A stretch of 64,000 nt of DNA from contig OX485807.1 in the NCBI GenBank assembly GCA_950295325.1, positions 28,179,666 through 28,243,665 of the forward strand, given 5' to 3'. The stretch is from Polytrichum commune (Eukaryota > Streptophyta > Polytrichopsida > Polytrichales > Polytrichaceae). How positions within the stretch are numbered: position 1 is the stretch's first letter; each line of letters starts with the position of its first letter. The notes below the pieces were generated by a model that was not told where the DNA came from, did not search any database, and saw only the letters and a program-made list of their open reading frames with translations. Shown here piece by piece: positions 1 through 10,689 of the stretch. The position numbers were made by a program, and so were the translations under genes.

Positions 1-537
1 TGCTACAATTTTTCAAAGTGGAAAGTTGTCCAAACCCCTATTCGTTCACTAGATTCTCCCTACACCGAACACGGTAATCTGCATTTCCATATAGAACGTA
101 ACCGGTTGGCCGCTCTGTTTCGCCGAGGTGGCACTACACGATTGGCTCTTAGCACACAGGTTTGCAGACGATAACCTCGAGTCCTCGACATCCCAGCCGG
201 TTATGATCATCTAAATCGGTTATGGTGACAGGTGACCCACTGTTTAGGTCACCTGCGCGGCTCAACAAAGCGGCCAACCGGTTACGTCCGGTAATCGTTT
301 TATTGGAACCGGTTCTGCACGGATAACCGGTTCCAATAAAACGATTACCTAATACATCGCCGAAATCGGTTACCTCATGAGTACATTAACACTTGACTCC
401 CATCGGCTACACTAAGTGTACACGCATTGAAGTTGCCGCCGAGCCATGATCGGTTTTAGAAATGGCACTTCACCATTATGACGGCGGTCTAGTGCACGAG
501 TTGAGGGTGGTTAACAGTTTATCGTATTTCTACCTTA
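1..537. repeat. Dispersed repeat R1, copy 1
   Basis: This segment recurs in the same orientation at 30627-30892. The shared parts are 1-90 and 358-537, starting with TGCTACAATTTTTC and running through a GCCGCCGAG-containing stretch to TTTCTACCTT. The first copy carries an extra 267 bp that the second lacks. No reading frame is convincing. The class of repeat (LTR fragment, MITE or other) cannot be told from two copies, and the first copy may begin before the window. Confidence 0.75.
91..357. mobile_element. Foldback insertion inside R1
   Basis: These 267 bp are absent from the second R1 copy, where CAT joins directly to the downstream sequence. The insert is made of nested inverted repeats. 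An 18-bp perfect pair lies at 98-115 and 269-286 (core AACCGGTTGGCCGC). A 24-bp perfect pair lies at about 291-314 and 325-348 around a 10-bp loop. A 9-bp CAGGTGACC pair lies between them. The flanks share only CAT, so this is either a small foldback element with a 3-bp target duplication or a segment deleted from the other copy. There is no coding capacity. Confidence 0.6.
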
Positions 538-982
538 ATAAAGAAGTCTGGCCTTTTTGTGGACACTTCCAACTCCATAGACAATTTTCAATGTTGGATC
601 GAACCAGGACTTGTCTCACCTCAGTTTAGCAATTGCGAGTCACGTGTATCGTTGTTGCAGGTTCCAGGTTTGGGGTTGAAATGCAAGAGTTGTAGAGTAT
701 TCAAATGAAGAGTTTATTTCTCTTTAAGATGTCATGTTTTATATTGATGGTTGAGCTTGTAATGGTTGCTAAATTTAGAGTATATGGTCTAATCTCATCA
801 TAACATGTGTCCTTTTTGGTGTTCGATCTTAACCCCTAACTTCCTAGTCAACCCCACCGAACTTAGTATTCCGCAATCGAATTAACTACAAACATCAAGC
901 CAACATGGATATATTTACCCATAAACTCATGACCGGTGCAACTTGGAGGTGCTTAGAATGTGTGAAAATGTCAAAGTAGTAG
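538..982. other. No feature recognised
   Basis: AT-rich, non-coding sequence between repeat R1 and the SINE. No reading frame, RNA gene or repeat was recognised. Confidence 0.4.
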
Positions 983-993
983 TGGTCATGTTC

Positions 994-1360
994 AGGCACC
1001 ACGGGCCTTGGCTTGGTGGTTAGGGCTCATGGCCCCCAATGAGGAGGTTGTGGGTTCTATTCCCCATGCTGGCGTGGTGCTCACCACCTTAGTCCAACAA
1101 CCTATGGTGAGGGGTCCTTTGGACCTTGTTGTATGGGTACCTCAAAGCCCTTTGGGGGGATACCATGTCTGGTATCTTCAAGGCACTAGTGGCTAGCTAG
1201 GAACTAGTATAGTGTGTCACTATAGTGTCCATCCTCGAAAGGGGAGAGTAGTATTGCCCCAATGTCCCCTTGTCCAGTGGGCATCGGGTCATTGACATTA
1301 CGAACGGACACTTTATTCACGCCGGCCCCTTGCTAAAAAGGACCGGAGTTTCTATCTATA
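994..1360 (+). mobile_element. tRNA-derived SINE with 11-bp target duplication
   Basis: A polymerase III promoter is visible: an A box TGGCTTGGTGG at 1009-1019 and a B box GGTTCTATTCC at 1053-1063, spaced as in tRNA genes. A tRNA-unrelated body of about 300 bp follows and ends in TTTCTATCTATA. The element is bracketed by a perfect 11-bp direct repeat, TGGTCATGTTC, at 983-993 and 1361-1371, the expected mark of LINE-dependent insertion. The intact duplication suggests a fairly recent insertion. The short open frame at 1008-1196 is incidental. Confidence 0.85.
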
Positions 1361-1371
1361 TGGTCATGTTC

Positions 1372-2069
1372 TGATTGTGTTGGGAGCTCATGTGAGGGTG
1401 TTGACTTCAATCAATCAATGCAACCTTTGCATGAACATCAAAGCTGTTTATTTTGGTACAAGTGAAATAAATTTTTACGTTCATGTTAAAATGGCCTTGG
1501 TGCTCACACCGACCCATTTAGTTAAACATTTGGAAACTCTCTAATTTTAAGGAACTTCTTGCATGTATGTGGTTAGAAATGTGGGGCATTTTACATACTC
1601 CAAGTGCAAGGATGGCTAACCAATTGTGGTTTGCACACTTTGGCATGAGAATTGGTGGAGGTGCTCAACTATTGAGTTGTTCCCATGCAGTGGATCACAC
1701 AAGCATTCCGCTCATTTTCTAGGTGAATTTGATTGGTCGAAGGTTTTGTTTGGGGGGATCAGCATGGCATTTTCTTGCACATCGTTTCTTTCTATTGCTA
1801 TAATCTAAAAACCCAAACGGTCATTCATGCCCATTTTTTCCCTCGAAATAGCTCATCTCCCATGTTCAAGGTCCGAAGGATAAATCCCATTTTAACCTCA
1901 AACCGTGTCCATGAGAATTCCACAACCAACATTGAATGAAATGCACTCACAATAACCCTTTCATAGGCTTGGGAATTCGAAGTTAAGGGTTAGCTATAAA
2001 ACATGTCATATAATACTCATATATATTTACTTCCACTCAAGATGAGTCACCACATAAGGACCACATATC
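1372..2069. other. No feature recognised
   Basis: AT-rich intergenic DNA. The short open frames around 1626-1939 show no recognisable protein features and overlap one another. Confidence 0.4.
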
Positions 2070-2072
2070 TTA

Positions 2073-3253
2073 GGGGTGCTTTACACTAAAGCTAGATGAC
2101 CCAAGACCATTGATATCTTAAATGTCTCATTGGTGAAAAATGTCGAGACTGTCCCCATGCATTATTTATACTAGAGTCACCAGGGGATGGGGGGGGGGGG
2201 TACACTCCCTTCTAAAGGTATGGACCGCCTAAGATAAAGGGGTGTTTTAGAAAAGGGGGGGGGCTATGAAGTAATGCAAAAATTAAAGGACTCTTTTTTA
2301 ATATCATAGGTAGATATTCCTAGAACCTATTATATGTCTAGTACATTCTCAAAATGAATTTGTAACAACCTATTTTTTTGATATTTTGTAATGTTTACTT
2401 TGAAACATTAACTAGAACCCTAGCTTTTATTGCATTGTGTTTGCTTGTGAAGTTTCAGTGACCCCTTGTGACTAGGGCTTGAGGGGCCTAAGGGACCACC
2501 AAAGTTTGAATGGATAAAAATCCCACATGGAAACCTACATAGCATGCAATGAATGTCGTCTCATGGTCTACCATATTTTGTGCTACACTCACCTTAAAGA
2601 GGGTTGTTTAACACATTACCAAGAGACCATGTCACTTCAAAATCTCACAATCCTCGATTTATCATAACGTTATGTCTGCAAGGGCCCACATAAATAGAAT
2701 GGAGTCATGAAATTAGGCAAGTGGGCATAACCTGGTTACTCTCTTAAATGGACACATGTATTCGAGGGGTGTGTGGCTAGGTGTGGTCTAAGAACTGACA
2801 CCAAAAGACAAGTGTTTTGAAAAGATCGGATTGTGTGCTCAAAACATCTTAACCATTCTAGGTAACATGTAAACATGTCCACATAATTAGAGGGACATAT
2901 CTTATCATTTAATAAGCAATTTCACTTTTCACTTTGATAATGAACTAGATATTATTCACATTAGCTCTAGATTTTATGAGAATAAATCATGGCTATGGTC
3001 TCGATTTGGATTTTCTAGTAATCTCATGCTAATCACATGTTCATATCCTAGGAGTAATGGGTGTAGAGCTAAAAGTGTCCATTTTAGACCCACCTATCTC
3101 AACATATGTTTGAGAGCTTAATCAGTTACGTCTTTGCACTACACTTGAAGGCCCGTGACCACACAAAACTAAATTCCAAATCTTCTATGTTACAGCCTTC
3201 ATATAAGTCTCTAGGGCCCTCTCATTTTGGTTGGCCATAGTATAAAGTGGACT
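2073..3253. mobile_element. Decayed PIF/Harbinger-like MITE with nested repeat
   Basis: The left end GGGGTGCTTTACACTAAAGC follows TTA (2070-2072). The right end GGCCATAGTATAAAGTGGAC precedes TTA (3254-3256). This fits the TWA target duplication and the imperfect GGGCCRSTTYACACTATGG-type terminus of the family found intact at 18755, 24998 and 44336. The interior (GCTTGAGGGGCCTAAGGGAC, then AAGTTTGAATGGAT) resembles the element at 53180-53590. The middle, about 2720-3105, is a copy of dispersed repeat F. G-tracts occur near 2190 and 2255. Ends are diverged, so this is an old copy. Confidence 0.55.
2720..3105 (+). repeat. Dispersed repeat F, nested copy
   Basis: Carries the F signature: TGGTCTAAGAACTGACACC, AAAAGACAAGTG, GATCGGATTGTGTGCTC, TAACCATTCTAGG, a CATAATTAGAGGG-like stretch, then GGATTTTCTAGTAATCTC. 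The same order occurs near 3410, 46620 and 54480. It interrupts the Harbinger-like element, so it inserted later or was captured. No coding capacity. Confidence 0.55.
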
Positions 3254-3409
3254 TTACTGTCACCTGACCGACTTGGGACTAAATTCTAATATGTTTCTAA
3301 TTTCAACTTCATACTCTTACATTGAATCTTTCTTTAGTTGGAGACTTATTAAGTCACTAGCATCATGGTCCTCAACAAAGTTCATGTTGTACAATTAAGA
3401 TAGACGTTC

Positions 3410-3720
3410 CTAACGCAATTACTTATCTTAATCAAACACCTATATTTGAGTGGTATTGTGATTTGGTGTGGTTCTAAGACCAGAAACCACATAGACATGT
3501 GTTTTAGGAGATTGGATTGCGTGCTCAGAAGTATGATAACCATTCCAGACTCAATAAGCAACATAATCGGGGGAGGGTGGGACCTATATGACTAGTTAAT
3601 GAGCACAGAAGTCTTCACTTTTACAATAAATAAGATATTCATATGAGCTTCAAAAATTATGAGGACGGTGGCCATGACCTTCATTTGGATTTGCCAATCA
3701 TCTTGTACTAAGGTAGACAT
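3410..3720 (+). repeat. Dispersed repeat F, copy 2
   Basis: Begins TCTTAATCAAACACCTATAT and continues through GACATGTG, GATTGGATTGCGTGCTCAG, CAACATAATCGGGG, GATATTCATATGAGCTTC and TTTGGATTTGCCAATCATC. The same sequence order occurs at 54510-54790. No open frame is conserved between copies, so this is a non-coding repeat. Confidence 0.6.
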
Positions 3721-3929
3721 ACCCGTTTTCATTAATCGTAAGCAATTTTGCATAAGTGTAGTACAACTGTGAAACTCGAGTGATTTTCTCACATGTATGG
3801 AAATTGATATCATAATGTTTAACCAAAAAAATAAAATAAAATGATTTCCAAGTTTTGAAATTACCATAAATTGTCAAAAGCAAGATTCTCTCCCAACCCA
3901 TATTCACATCATGAGGTGAGATGGCTCTT

Positions 3930-4268
3930 AAGTGGTTCGTTTTCTTAATCAAACCCCTATATGTGGTTGGTATGTGGTTCGGTGAGGATCAAAGAGCCAA
4001 CATCATACAGATGCATGTGTTAACCAGAATTGGACTATGTCTTCAATTATTATTAACTACTTTACACCCAACAGTGAACACAATTGGGAGTACCTACAAT
4101 CCATTCAAGAAATCAACAAAAATGCACTTTTGATAACCATATCTAAATCAAGGGAAGTCCAATTTTCAATCCAATTGTCACAAAATTTTCATTGTCGATT
4201 TCCCAATGCAACACAAGTTTTGTTGTACGAATTTCATTAGTAGAAGTTGGAGAACATGAAAAATGAAT
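3930..4268 (+). repeat. Dispersed repeat G, copy 1
   Basis: Matches 24661-24993 in the same orientation over about 335 bp. Shared landmarks are TCTTAA plus a CTATAT motif, GGATCAAAGA, TTGGACTA.RTCTTCAA, CAATGCAACACAAGTTT-like sequence and GTTGGAGAACATG. It shares its first ~100 bp with repeat F, so F and G are probably related. The copies differ by many substitutions and small gaps. Confidence 0.6.
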
Positions 4269-6480
4269 AGAATAACACCCACAAACCTTTGGTCAACCTA
4301 AGTCCGATAACTAGGAGACGAAAACTTGCGTACAATCAGTGTATTTTACTTCCTCTGGATTTCTCTCTCTCTCTCTCTACTCTAGTGAAAATTCATTTGC
4401 ACACAAAAAACTAGAATAAAATAAAACAATAAAGATTCAAAAAAGCTTTAAAAAACTTGAGCACAATCAATGCCATGTTCAAGGAACCCAAATCCCTACC
4501 CTTCTAACTTACCTTTCCCATTACGCAAAATGTGACGGCGACATGTGTGAACCTCAACACCTTTTTCCATCATATTAGAAAATGATGAATGCATGTGTGG
4601 AATTGCACAACTTTAGGAGACTCTATGCATGAAGATTGGGAGGGGGTTATCGGAAATGAGTTTGTCTATCGTGATTGTGTCTTTCGTATTCTAGACGATG
4701 TGGGCTAAGTTAGTCGGGGGGGGGGGGGGAGTAGCCATTTAAGACCCATCTACCTTAGTCACTACACTAGGTCGAGAAAAAGTGCACATCAAGATTGGTA
4801 GTCATTTTTTAACTTATGTGTTGATTTTGAGGGTGGACAAAGTAGGAACCCCTCTCTCCAAGGCTCTCTCAAATAATGCCTATGGTTGGCCGGCCCACGC
4901 TCCGAGCTAGAACTCTTCGGCTGAAAGCTAAGTTAGAATAAGGGCACACTTCCATGTGCGAAGGTGGCCATTCGGTGGGTGAGAATTATCGCCAACCAAA
5001 GGGATGTGTCATCCAACTAAGAAGTCCTTGAAATAGTGTGTGGGATGGAGGTAATTTTTTATAAGTTGATTTGGTACCGGAATCGGGTTCAAAGACCATG
5101 AATTAGTCTACTTTGACAACATTCAGATGAATCACCCACAACTTTGTAAAAGGATTATGTTTCTAACATGGATGGATGACATGTATGTTCGTTTTGCTAC
5201 AATTCCACCCTCTCAATTGATCAATCTGGCAAAAGTAAAATAAGGCTTTGTCAACGTTGGTGAAGCTATGTAAGGTATTTCAAAGAATCTTGTTGGTATA
5301 ACCATTCCATGGGGGTGAGGGGGAGGTATCTATTTCCTTGAACGAAAGTAAAGAATGTGAAAACCGGCGTGAATGTGAGCCTGTTGGCCTAATGTTGATC
5401 ATGGTCGTCCATGATGCAACTAAAGGTGTTATGCCTCCTTTAGGAGGTGGGCTCTGGTGGTGTAATAGTTATCCTAGGTTCATTGAGGAGGGGGGACGGG
5501 TGTTTGTTTGTTGTCAAGTTTTCTTTTGTTTAGGATGAGGTATGTGAGGGATCTGATGGCATTCTTGTGTGTACTTTTCACGAGGTTTTTAATTAATGCT
5601 TGATTTTGGGATGTTTAGATTGGCAAGTTTTTTAATGGAATGTTCATGTGTAGCGCCTTACACCCCAACTGTGATGGTAATGAGGGGGTTGGTTTTCCAT
5701 CCATTGTTTTGTATGATGTTAATTAGTGAGTCGTATTTGATATGTTTGTGTGTGCGGGCTTGATTGGGGAATTTGTCATGGCAATATGTGAATTCTAAGA
5801 ATTGGACTGTGAATGCTGGAAAGGGGGATATTGGTGGTAGAGTCTAGTTCAGGGCCTTACATAACCTTCACAACCTTATACCTATTGATCAAGTCCCAAT
5901 TAAACTTTCTAGGTTATGACCTAAGATGACATTTTTTGGCTTCAAAAATGTCATCTCGGGTGTGTGTGGGCACTGCAAAGGGAGGTGATGGAGGTTGTTG
6001 GCATGATAGAAATGAGAAAAAGTACATTGATTATCCCAAATAGTGCATGTTATTATTCGGGGTTATGCGGTGCAATAACGTCTTCCCCATGTTTTCAATT
6101 TTATTAACAAAGATTCAATAAATTGTTCGGAGATTACGAAACATAAATGACCTTGCTTGGTAAAATATTGCATTCTCATTGAATAGTAATAGCATTGGGT
6201 AACCTTGAATAGTAACACGCCCTAATTGAAATGATTGGTGTAGTGTGCTCTTCACTCCATTAGCCAAATGGTCATGTCATACTTACTTGAGAAAAGTAAA
6301 AGCCTATCAGCTAGGAAGTGATCGTTTGGGGATATGTAGGTCTCTATGATGATACTTACAACAACTTTAGAACCTTGGGTTAAGGTAGGCGACTAGCGAC
6401 TTTTGGTGAATTAATACAACTCCAATAAGTAAGGAGGAAAAGGTCCAAGTGTGTGATCTTGAACTAGGTTCCTAAGGACT
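4269..6480. other. No gene; G-tract and short repeats
   Basis: Contains a (TC)n tract near 4364-4380 and a run of about 13 G at 4718. Next to that run is a fragment (GACCCATCTACCTTAGTC, about 4745-4765) matching the presumed right terminus of repeat F. The open frame at 5338-5538 has no recognisable protein character. Nothing else could be supported. Confidence 0.4.
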
Positions 6481-6491
6481 TGCATTGGGAG

Positions 6492-6620
6492 CGGGGGCGT
6501 TGCCAAGCCTACCTTGGGTCCGAAAGCCCACTTGAAAGCCTAGGTCATATATGGCCTCCAGGATAAAATTTGATTTCCTGAGCGGGCCTATCCTTAAAAT
6601 CAAGGCCAGCGACGCCCCTG
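6492..6620. mobile_element. 129-bp hAT-like MITE
   Basis: The ends are CGGGGGCGTTGCC and, read inward from the right on the other strand, CAGGGGCGTCGCTGG. This is the CAGGGGCG-type terminal repeat typical of plant hAT elements. The element is flanked by a perfect 8-bp duplication, ATTGGGAG, at 6484-6491 and 6621-6628, the hAT target-site length. It is too short to code for anything, so it is a non-autonomous derivative. Confidence 0.75.
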
Positions 6621-6628
6621 ATTGGGAG

Positions 6629-7221
6629 GGATAAGGTGCAGGTTTGTCTGACCCCGATCACAACGTTCACCTTTGAAAAGTGAAAGTATCATTCTAGCTC
6701 TTTCTACTTCTCCTGATTCTACATTGTTTTGAAATTACATCAAAAATCAAAATCTAAGTTAACCTAACTAACTAAAAAGATCAAACAACACCATTATTCA
6801 CCCCCGGAACCCGTGACTCTCTCATTTTCACAAGCTTCTCTAATACCCGTGGTTAGTACGAAAGCTTGCTCCCCGACCAACGTGACCGGTACTTGCTCGA
6901 GCTTCTCACCCTACCCCAACCGAAGCCAAAGCATGCCAAGTACTTGAGAGTCCGGAGTCCCACCACGAATTATGGCCGCCCGCAAGTGCATTGGTGAGTC
7001 TCCATCCAATGGAGATTGCTCTTCACATCCCATAGTACCCGAATGCCATGCACCCTCCCACACTTCACTTGATAGCAAGCTAACTTAACTCACGGTAAGT
7101 TCGATCCACCGTAAAACTAGGGACCCCGATCTCACTTTCGGAGCTCAACTATTGGGGAGTTCTTATCCCCTCAAGCTCAAACGCTTTGGAGCATGCTTTG
7201 GGCCTCACGTTACACTCTAAG
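6629..7221. other. No feature recognised
   Basis: Intergenic DNA with no supported gene. Moderately C-rich from about 6800 to 7150, without a recognisable reading frame. Confidence 0.35.
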
Positions 7222-7950
7222 CTCATTAATACGACACTCGTTTATACGACACTCGTTTATACGACACCCTCGATGTTATGACACATTTTTGCGAGGCCCA
7301 ACTTTTTTGTTCGAAACTCCTTCTTTTATGTGACTCCAACACTTGATAATAATGAGACATTTAGGATCTCCATTTTGTCATATGCAGGAGGTAGTTAATG
7401 CTATTTTTTTTTCCATCTATGTTATGTGCATCTAAAATACATCCATTCTCACTTGGGAACAACTTGGGAACTTCACTTATCATTGGAAAGTTAATGATGA
7501 TTAGATTTACTAATGTAGAATGGACATGGTTAGGGTTAGAGTGGCCTCTTGCGAAGTATGTTGAAAATACTTTGATGCAAAAACGTCATGCATCATTGTT
7601 ATCTAGTTTCTTATTAGAGAACTCTTTATATTTTGGTGTCAATGAAATTGTTAGTTTTCAAAAGTTAGTAGGAAATTTAGATAAGATGACAATTGCTAAC
7701 TTGGGTAGGCAACACCAAAGATCTTTGGACTCTTATTTCAAGAGTTCTTGAAAATATTTGTATTTGTTTGGAGTTATAAGCTATTATTTCATACCGTCTA
7801 CATTACTTTTACTCACTATATATATATATATATATATAAAGCTCACATTACTTATGTTTTCGTATTCCCTCAATAATACAGAAACTTTACACCATTTGTC
7901 ATGTTAATGAGAAGACGACACCTCGATAATACGACTTTTTTTTGTGTTTC
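7222..7950 (+). mobile_element. Internally deleted pogo-like (Tc1/mariner) element
   Basis: The left end repeats ATACGACACTCGTTTATACG and ACACCCTCGATG. The right end reads ACACCTCGATAATACGAC, the inverted form of the same family of terminus, as in pogo/Tigger elements. The stretch TTTTGTCATATGCAGGAGG then TAGTTAATGC aligns with 18590-18616 of the larger pogo-like element at 18.4 kb. The core transposase is missing; only a C-terminal-like reading frame remains. An (AT)n microsatellite lies at about 7817-7838. Confidence 0.55.
7398..7751 (+). pseudogene. Pogo-like transposase C-terminal remnant
   Basis: A 117-codon open frame inside the deleted pogo-like element. Its end, roughly RQHQRSLDSYFKSS, resembles the short basic/aromatic tail at the C-terminus of pogo/Tigger transposases. 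No CENP-B-type helix-turn-helix or DDE catalytic core is present, so it cannot act as a transposase. The apparent start codon is arbitrary, since the upstream part was deleted. The assignment rests on the flanking termini more than on the protein. Confidence 0.4.
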
Positions 7951-9474
7951 CCAAACATGGCATACTAAAGAAGGAGAACAATACTTATATGGGGGTCTTT
8001 TGAAACTGTACAATGTAATATAGATTGTGATGTGGCTTTTTTTTGTAATTTTTTTTATTTAGATAGTGGTAGCTTGTTGTAGTGCAAGATTGTTCTTCTT
8101 GACACTTCAAGGTTCCGGTTGCACTGCTGGGTATCTTCAACCGATACTAAGAAGTGTTAGGGCAAAGTGTTAGTTTGATTAGTGTCAATTCTAATGTGTT
8201 TCTTAAGACGATATGAAATCTTCATCAAATTCTTTCCAAGTTAGTTAGTTTGAATTAGGCCCTAGCCGGATCACCTATTAGGAGCCAGGTTAGGGGTTAG
8301 TTATGTGAAGTTACTTACCCATGAAATAGAATTTTGCGGTTGCACTGGCCTATACTAAAAACTAGCACTAACTAAAAATAACAAAGACAAGGAAAAAGAA
8401 AAGAAAAGGAACATCAATGGTTTTACATTGTCTGTTCACTGCCTCTTTCCCATGCCCGCGTGGGCATGGGAGCATGAGGGTGGCTTAGTGCCTCTTTTTT
8501 CATATGTGGACTATGTGGTTTGTGCTAGATCTATGTGTTAAGGTTTGTTTAATGATTTGTAGGATGTTTGGGATGATGTGCAGGTCTTCTTCGTGTGTTG
8601 GCAAGTATAGGTGAATTAATACGATAGTGGTAAGGGCAAATTCAAAAGGGGTTGCTATTTTGGAGATGTTACTGGAGAATGTATAAGATTTGTGTATCAC
8701 AGTGAGCATCTGCATCTTGTTGGGGCATATTGTATGTAAGGGCACCATTGGCATGTGAGTGTGTCCAGTGTGTTGTTGTAAATGATTTTATAAGATGAAA
8801 ATTACATACACTAGTAGGGAACTATGCCCAAAAAAATTGCAGCCAAAATCACTTATAGTTCTTTTGACCAACCTGACCTTCAGTCGCTAAACAACTACAA
8901 AAATTTCCTTTTTTGTTTTGTGACTTAAATTTCAGGAATTTTGAGGATTGTAACATACCGTTGGAAATATATTTTCAAGACTTGTCCAATGGTATATTAC
9001 ACGCCCCCGAATTCCTAAGATTGTAAAGACTTCATGAAGTACGGAGGATAACAACCATACATGAAATTTTATGATCAACCTTTAGAGGTGAAAGAAAATT
9101 TCAATCATTATCTATCCCGGGGGGGCATATTTTAAGTCAGAAACAGAGTTCGGGAAGTTTTTGAAGCCTTAGTGGCTAATTGCCGATAGTTGCTACGAAG
9201 GGTCGGATTTTTTCCAATTTACATCGGCAAGAGCCGGTCTTTTGTAAAATCAATCGGCCAATTGCCTATATTTTCATATTTTCATTGGCCAATATCCGAT
9301 TAAATGGAATTCATATCGGCACTAATTGTTTAAAAAATGTATGAAAAGTTATTAGAAATCATTTCTTAGTACAAAATCTTGAATAAGTGAAAAGAAAGGC
9401 ATGTTCAAAACTTTAAATTTGAAGAGTTAATATCCTTGGCAGAAATTGAACCTAGCAATGCCTTCACCGCTTGA
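7951..9474. other. No gene; small hairpin at 8449-8470
   Basis: The only structure noted is a short hairpin, CCCATGCCC and GGGCATGGG, around 8449-8470. The segment 9170-9310 contains repeated ATCGG/CCGAT words that recur around 10010-10160 and 17450-17560, suggesting fragments of one old repeat. The minus-strand frame 8500-8754 has no recognisable features. Confidence 0.35.
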
Positions 9475-9482
9475 AGGCCAAG

Positions 9483-9823
9483 CTTGGGGGGGGGGGGGGT
9501 AGTCATTGGTTGGAGTAGCAATATACGTGTGAACAAATGATAGGGTATTTTAAAAACATGGGGGCTAAAAATTATAAATGGACTTAAGAGTAATATAGGG
9601 TATCAAAAATGGCACTGGACATCTTTAAAATACTATAGGGTATGGAATAATAGGTAATTTGGAATTATAAGTAATTCAAGCCATTTTTCTATTAACCTAA
9701 AGTAGAAATTTACATAATGATAGCATGTGAAAAAAAAAAAAATTGAAAGTAATACCCCCCTATAAAATAGTGGTTGTTCGCACCTATATCCTTAACTTTT
9801 TAACACACTGCCTCCCCCCCGAG
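9483..9823 (+). mobile_element. 341-bp hAT-like MITE, copy 1
   Basis: Starts CTTGGGGGG and ends CCCCCCCGAG, so the termini are inverted and dominated by a G/C homopolymer. A perfect 8-bp duplication, AGGCCAAG, flanks it at 9475-9482 and 9824-9831. The same 341-bp element lies in the opposite orientation at 29122-29462 with a different 8-bp duplication. It has no coding capacity. The 8-bp duplication favours the hAT superfamily, though the terminal sequence is unusual for it. Confidence 0.8.
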
Positions 9824-10004
9824 AGGCCAAGGGTCCCCCAATTCTTCATAGAAGCAATTGGATTTGGTCCTGGAAAGGTTGCATAATTCAAAAAGTTTAA
9901 GGTTTAGGGTACTTCCTCAAGTACTTCCTCAAGTGCATCATCAGATGCCTCAGACAAATAGCGCTCTGGATGCTTCCGGTTGACATCCAATAACACACAA
10001 GAAG

Positions 10005-10200
10005 AATCGGCTACATTTCCGGGACATTTTTTGGTCCATCGGCTAATTGCCGGAGGATTGAAATTACAGTCGGAATGCCATCCGATGGTTGGAAATTTGG
10101 ACCGGCCATGAGGAGAAATCCATCGGCTGATAATGAACTAGCCGTCGGTTTTCCCCGAACATAGGTCAGAAAGCTTACTCTAAGCAATATCCACAAACTT
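10005..10200. repeat. Fragment of an old CCGGTT/ATCGG-rich repeat
   Basis: Contains CCGTCGGTTTTCCCCGAACA followed by TAGGTC, matched at 17541-17567 (CCGCCGGTTCTCCCCGGACA then TAGGTC). Repeated ATCGGCTAATTGCCG-type words also link it to 9170-9310. It looks like a small, degraded dispersed repeat without coding capacity. Confidence 0.4.
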
Positions 10201-10308
10201 GAATTTCGGATTCTTATTTCAAGATGTCATCTAGGCCATTAAGTGGACGTTCTGATGCCTTCTTATCTGAGGCCAGGCTGATCTCAAGCTTGACATCCTA
10301 TATTGGTA

Positions 10309-10680
10309 GCAAGACTAGTGGTGCGCACATGAGCTTCCTTAGCCGCTTGGCCAGGCGGAGGAGGATGATAATCATCCGGCGTTGGATGACCTCCGCCGGT
10401 TGTGGGGGCGGAGCGGACCGTCCGCCCCAGCCCGGAAGGGACGGGTCCGCCCCCATCAGCCACACCAAATCAAGAATTTTTTTTATATATAATAAAAAAT
10501 GCTGACAGATAGGAGAGGCGGAGGGCGGAGGGTTGAGGGCCAGTGCGCAGGCACTTGGCCTGGCTGGTCAGCCACCTCCCCGGCCCCCCCGCCGGCCAAT
10601 CGCGGAGGGCCACCTGGCTTCCGCCAGGCTGGGGCGGAGGCGGCCCTCCGCCCATGTGCCCGGGACCACTGACACTTGTT
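10309..10680. repeat. GC-rich foldback-like island
   Basis: A sharp GC-rich island in AT-rich surroundings. It contains several short inverted pairs: GGGGGCGGA with TCCGCCCC near 10405-10430, GGGTCCGCCCCC at about 10445, and GGCGGAGG with CCTCCGCC near 10520 and 10645. A TTTTTTTTATATATAATAAA stretch splits the two GC-rich halves. It may be a non-autonomous DNA element, but no target duplication was found. The open frames here are compositional. Confidence 0.35.
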
Positions 10681-10689
10681 TCAACCCAA

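Noticed and set aside
1001-1075. Functional tRNA gene
   Set aside because: A and B boxes are present but no cloverleaf with anticodon arm could be formed, and the sequence is part of a SINE with its own target duplication.
1008-1196. 62-codon open frame as a gene
   Set aside because: It lies inside the SINE and begins in its tRNA-like head.
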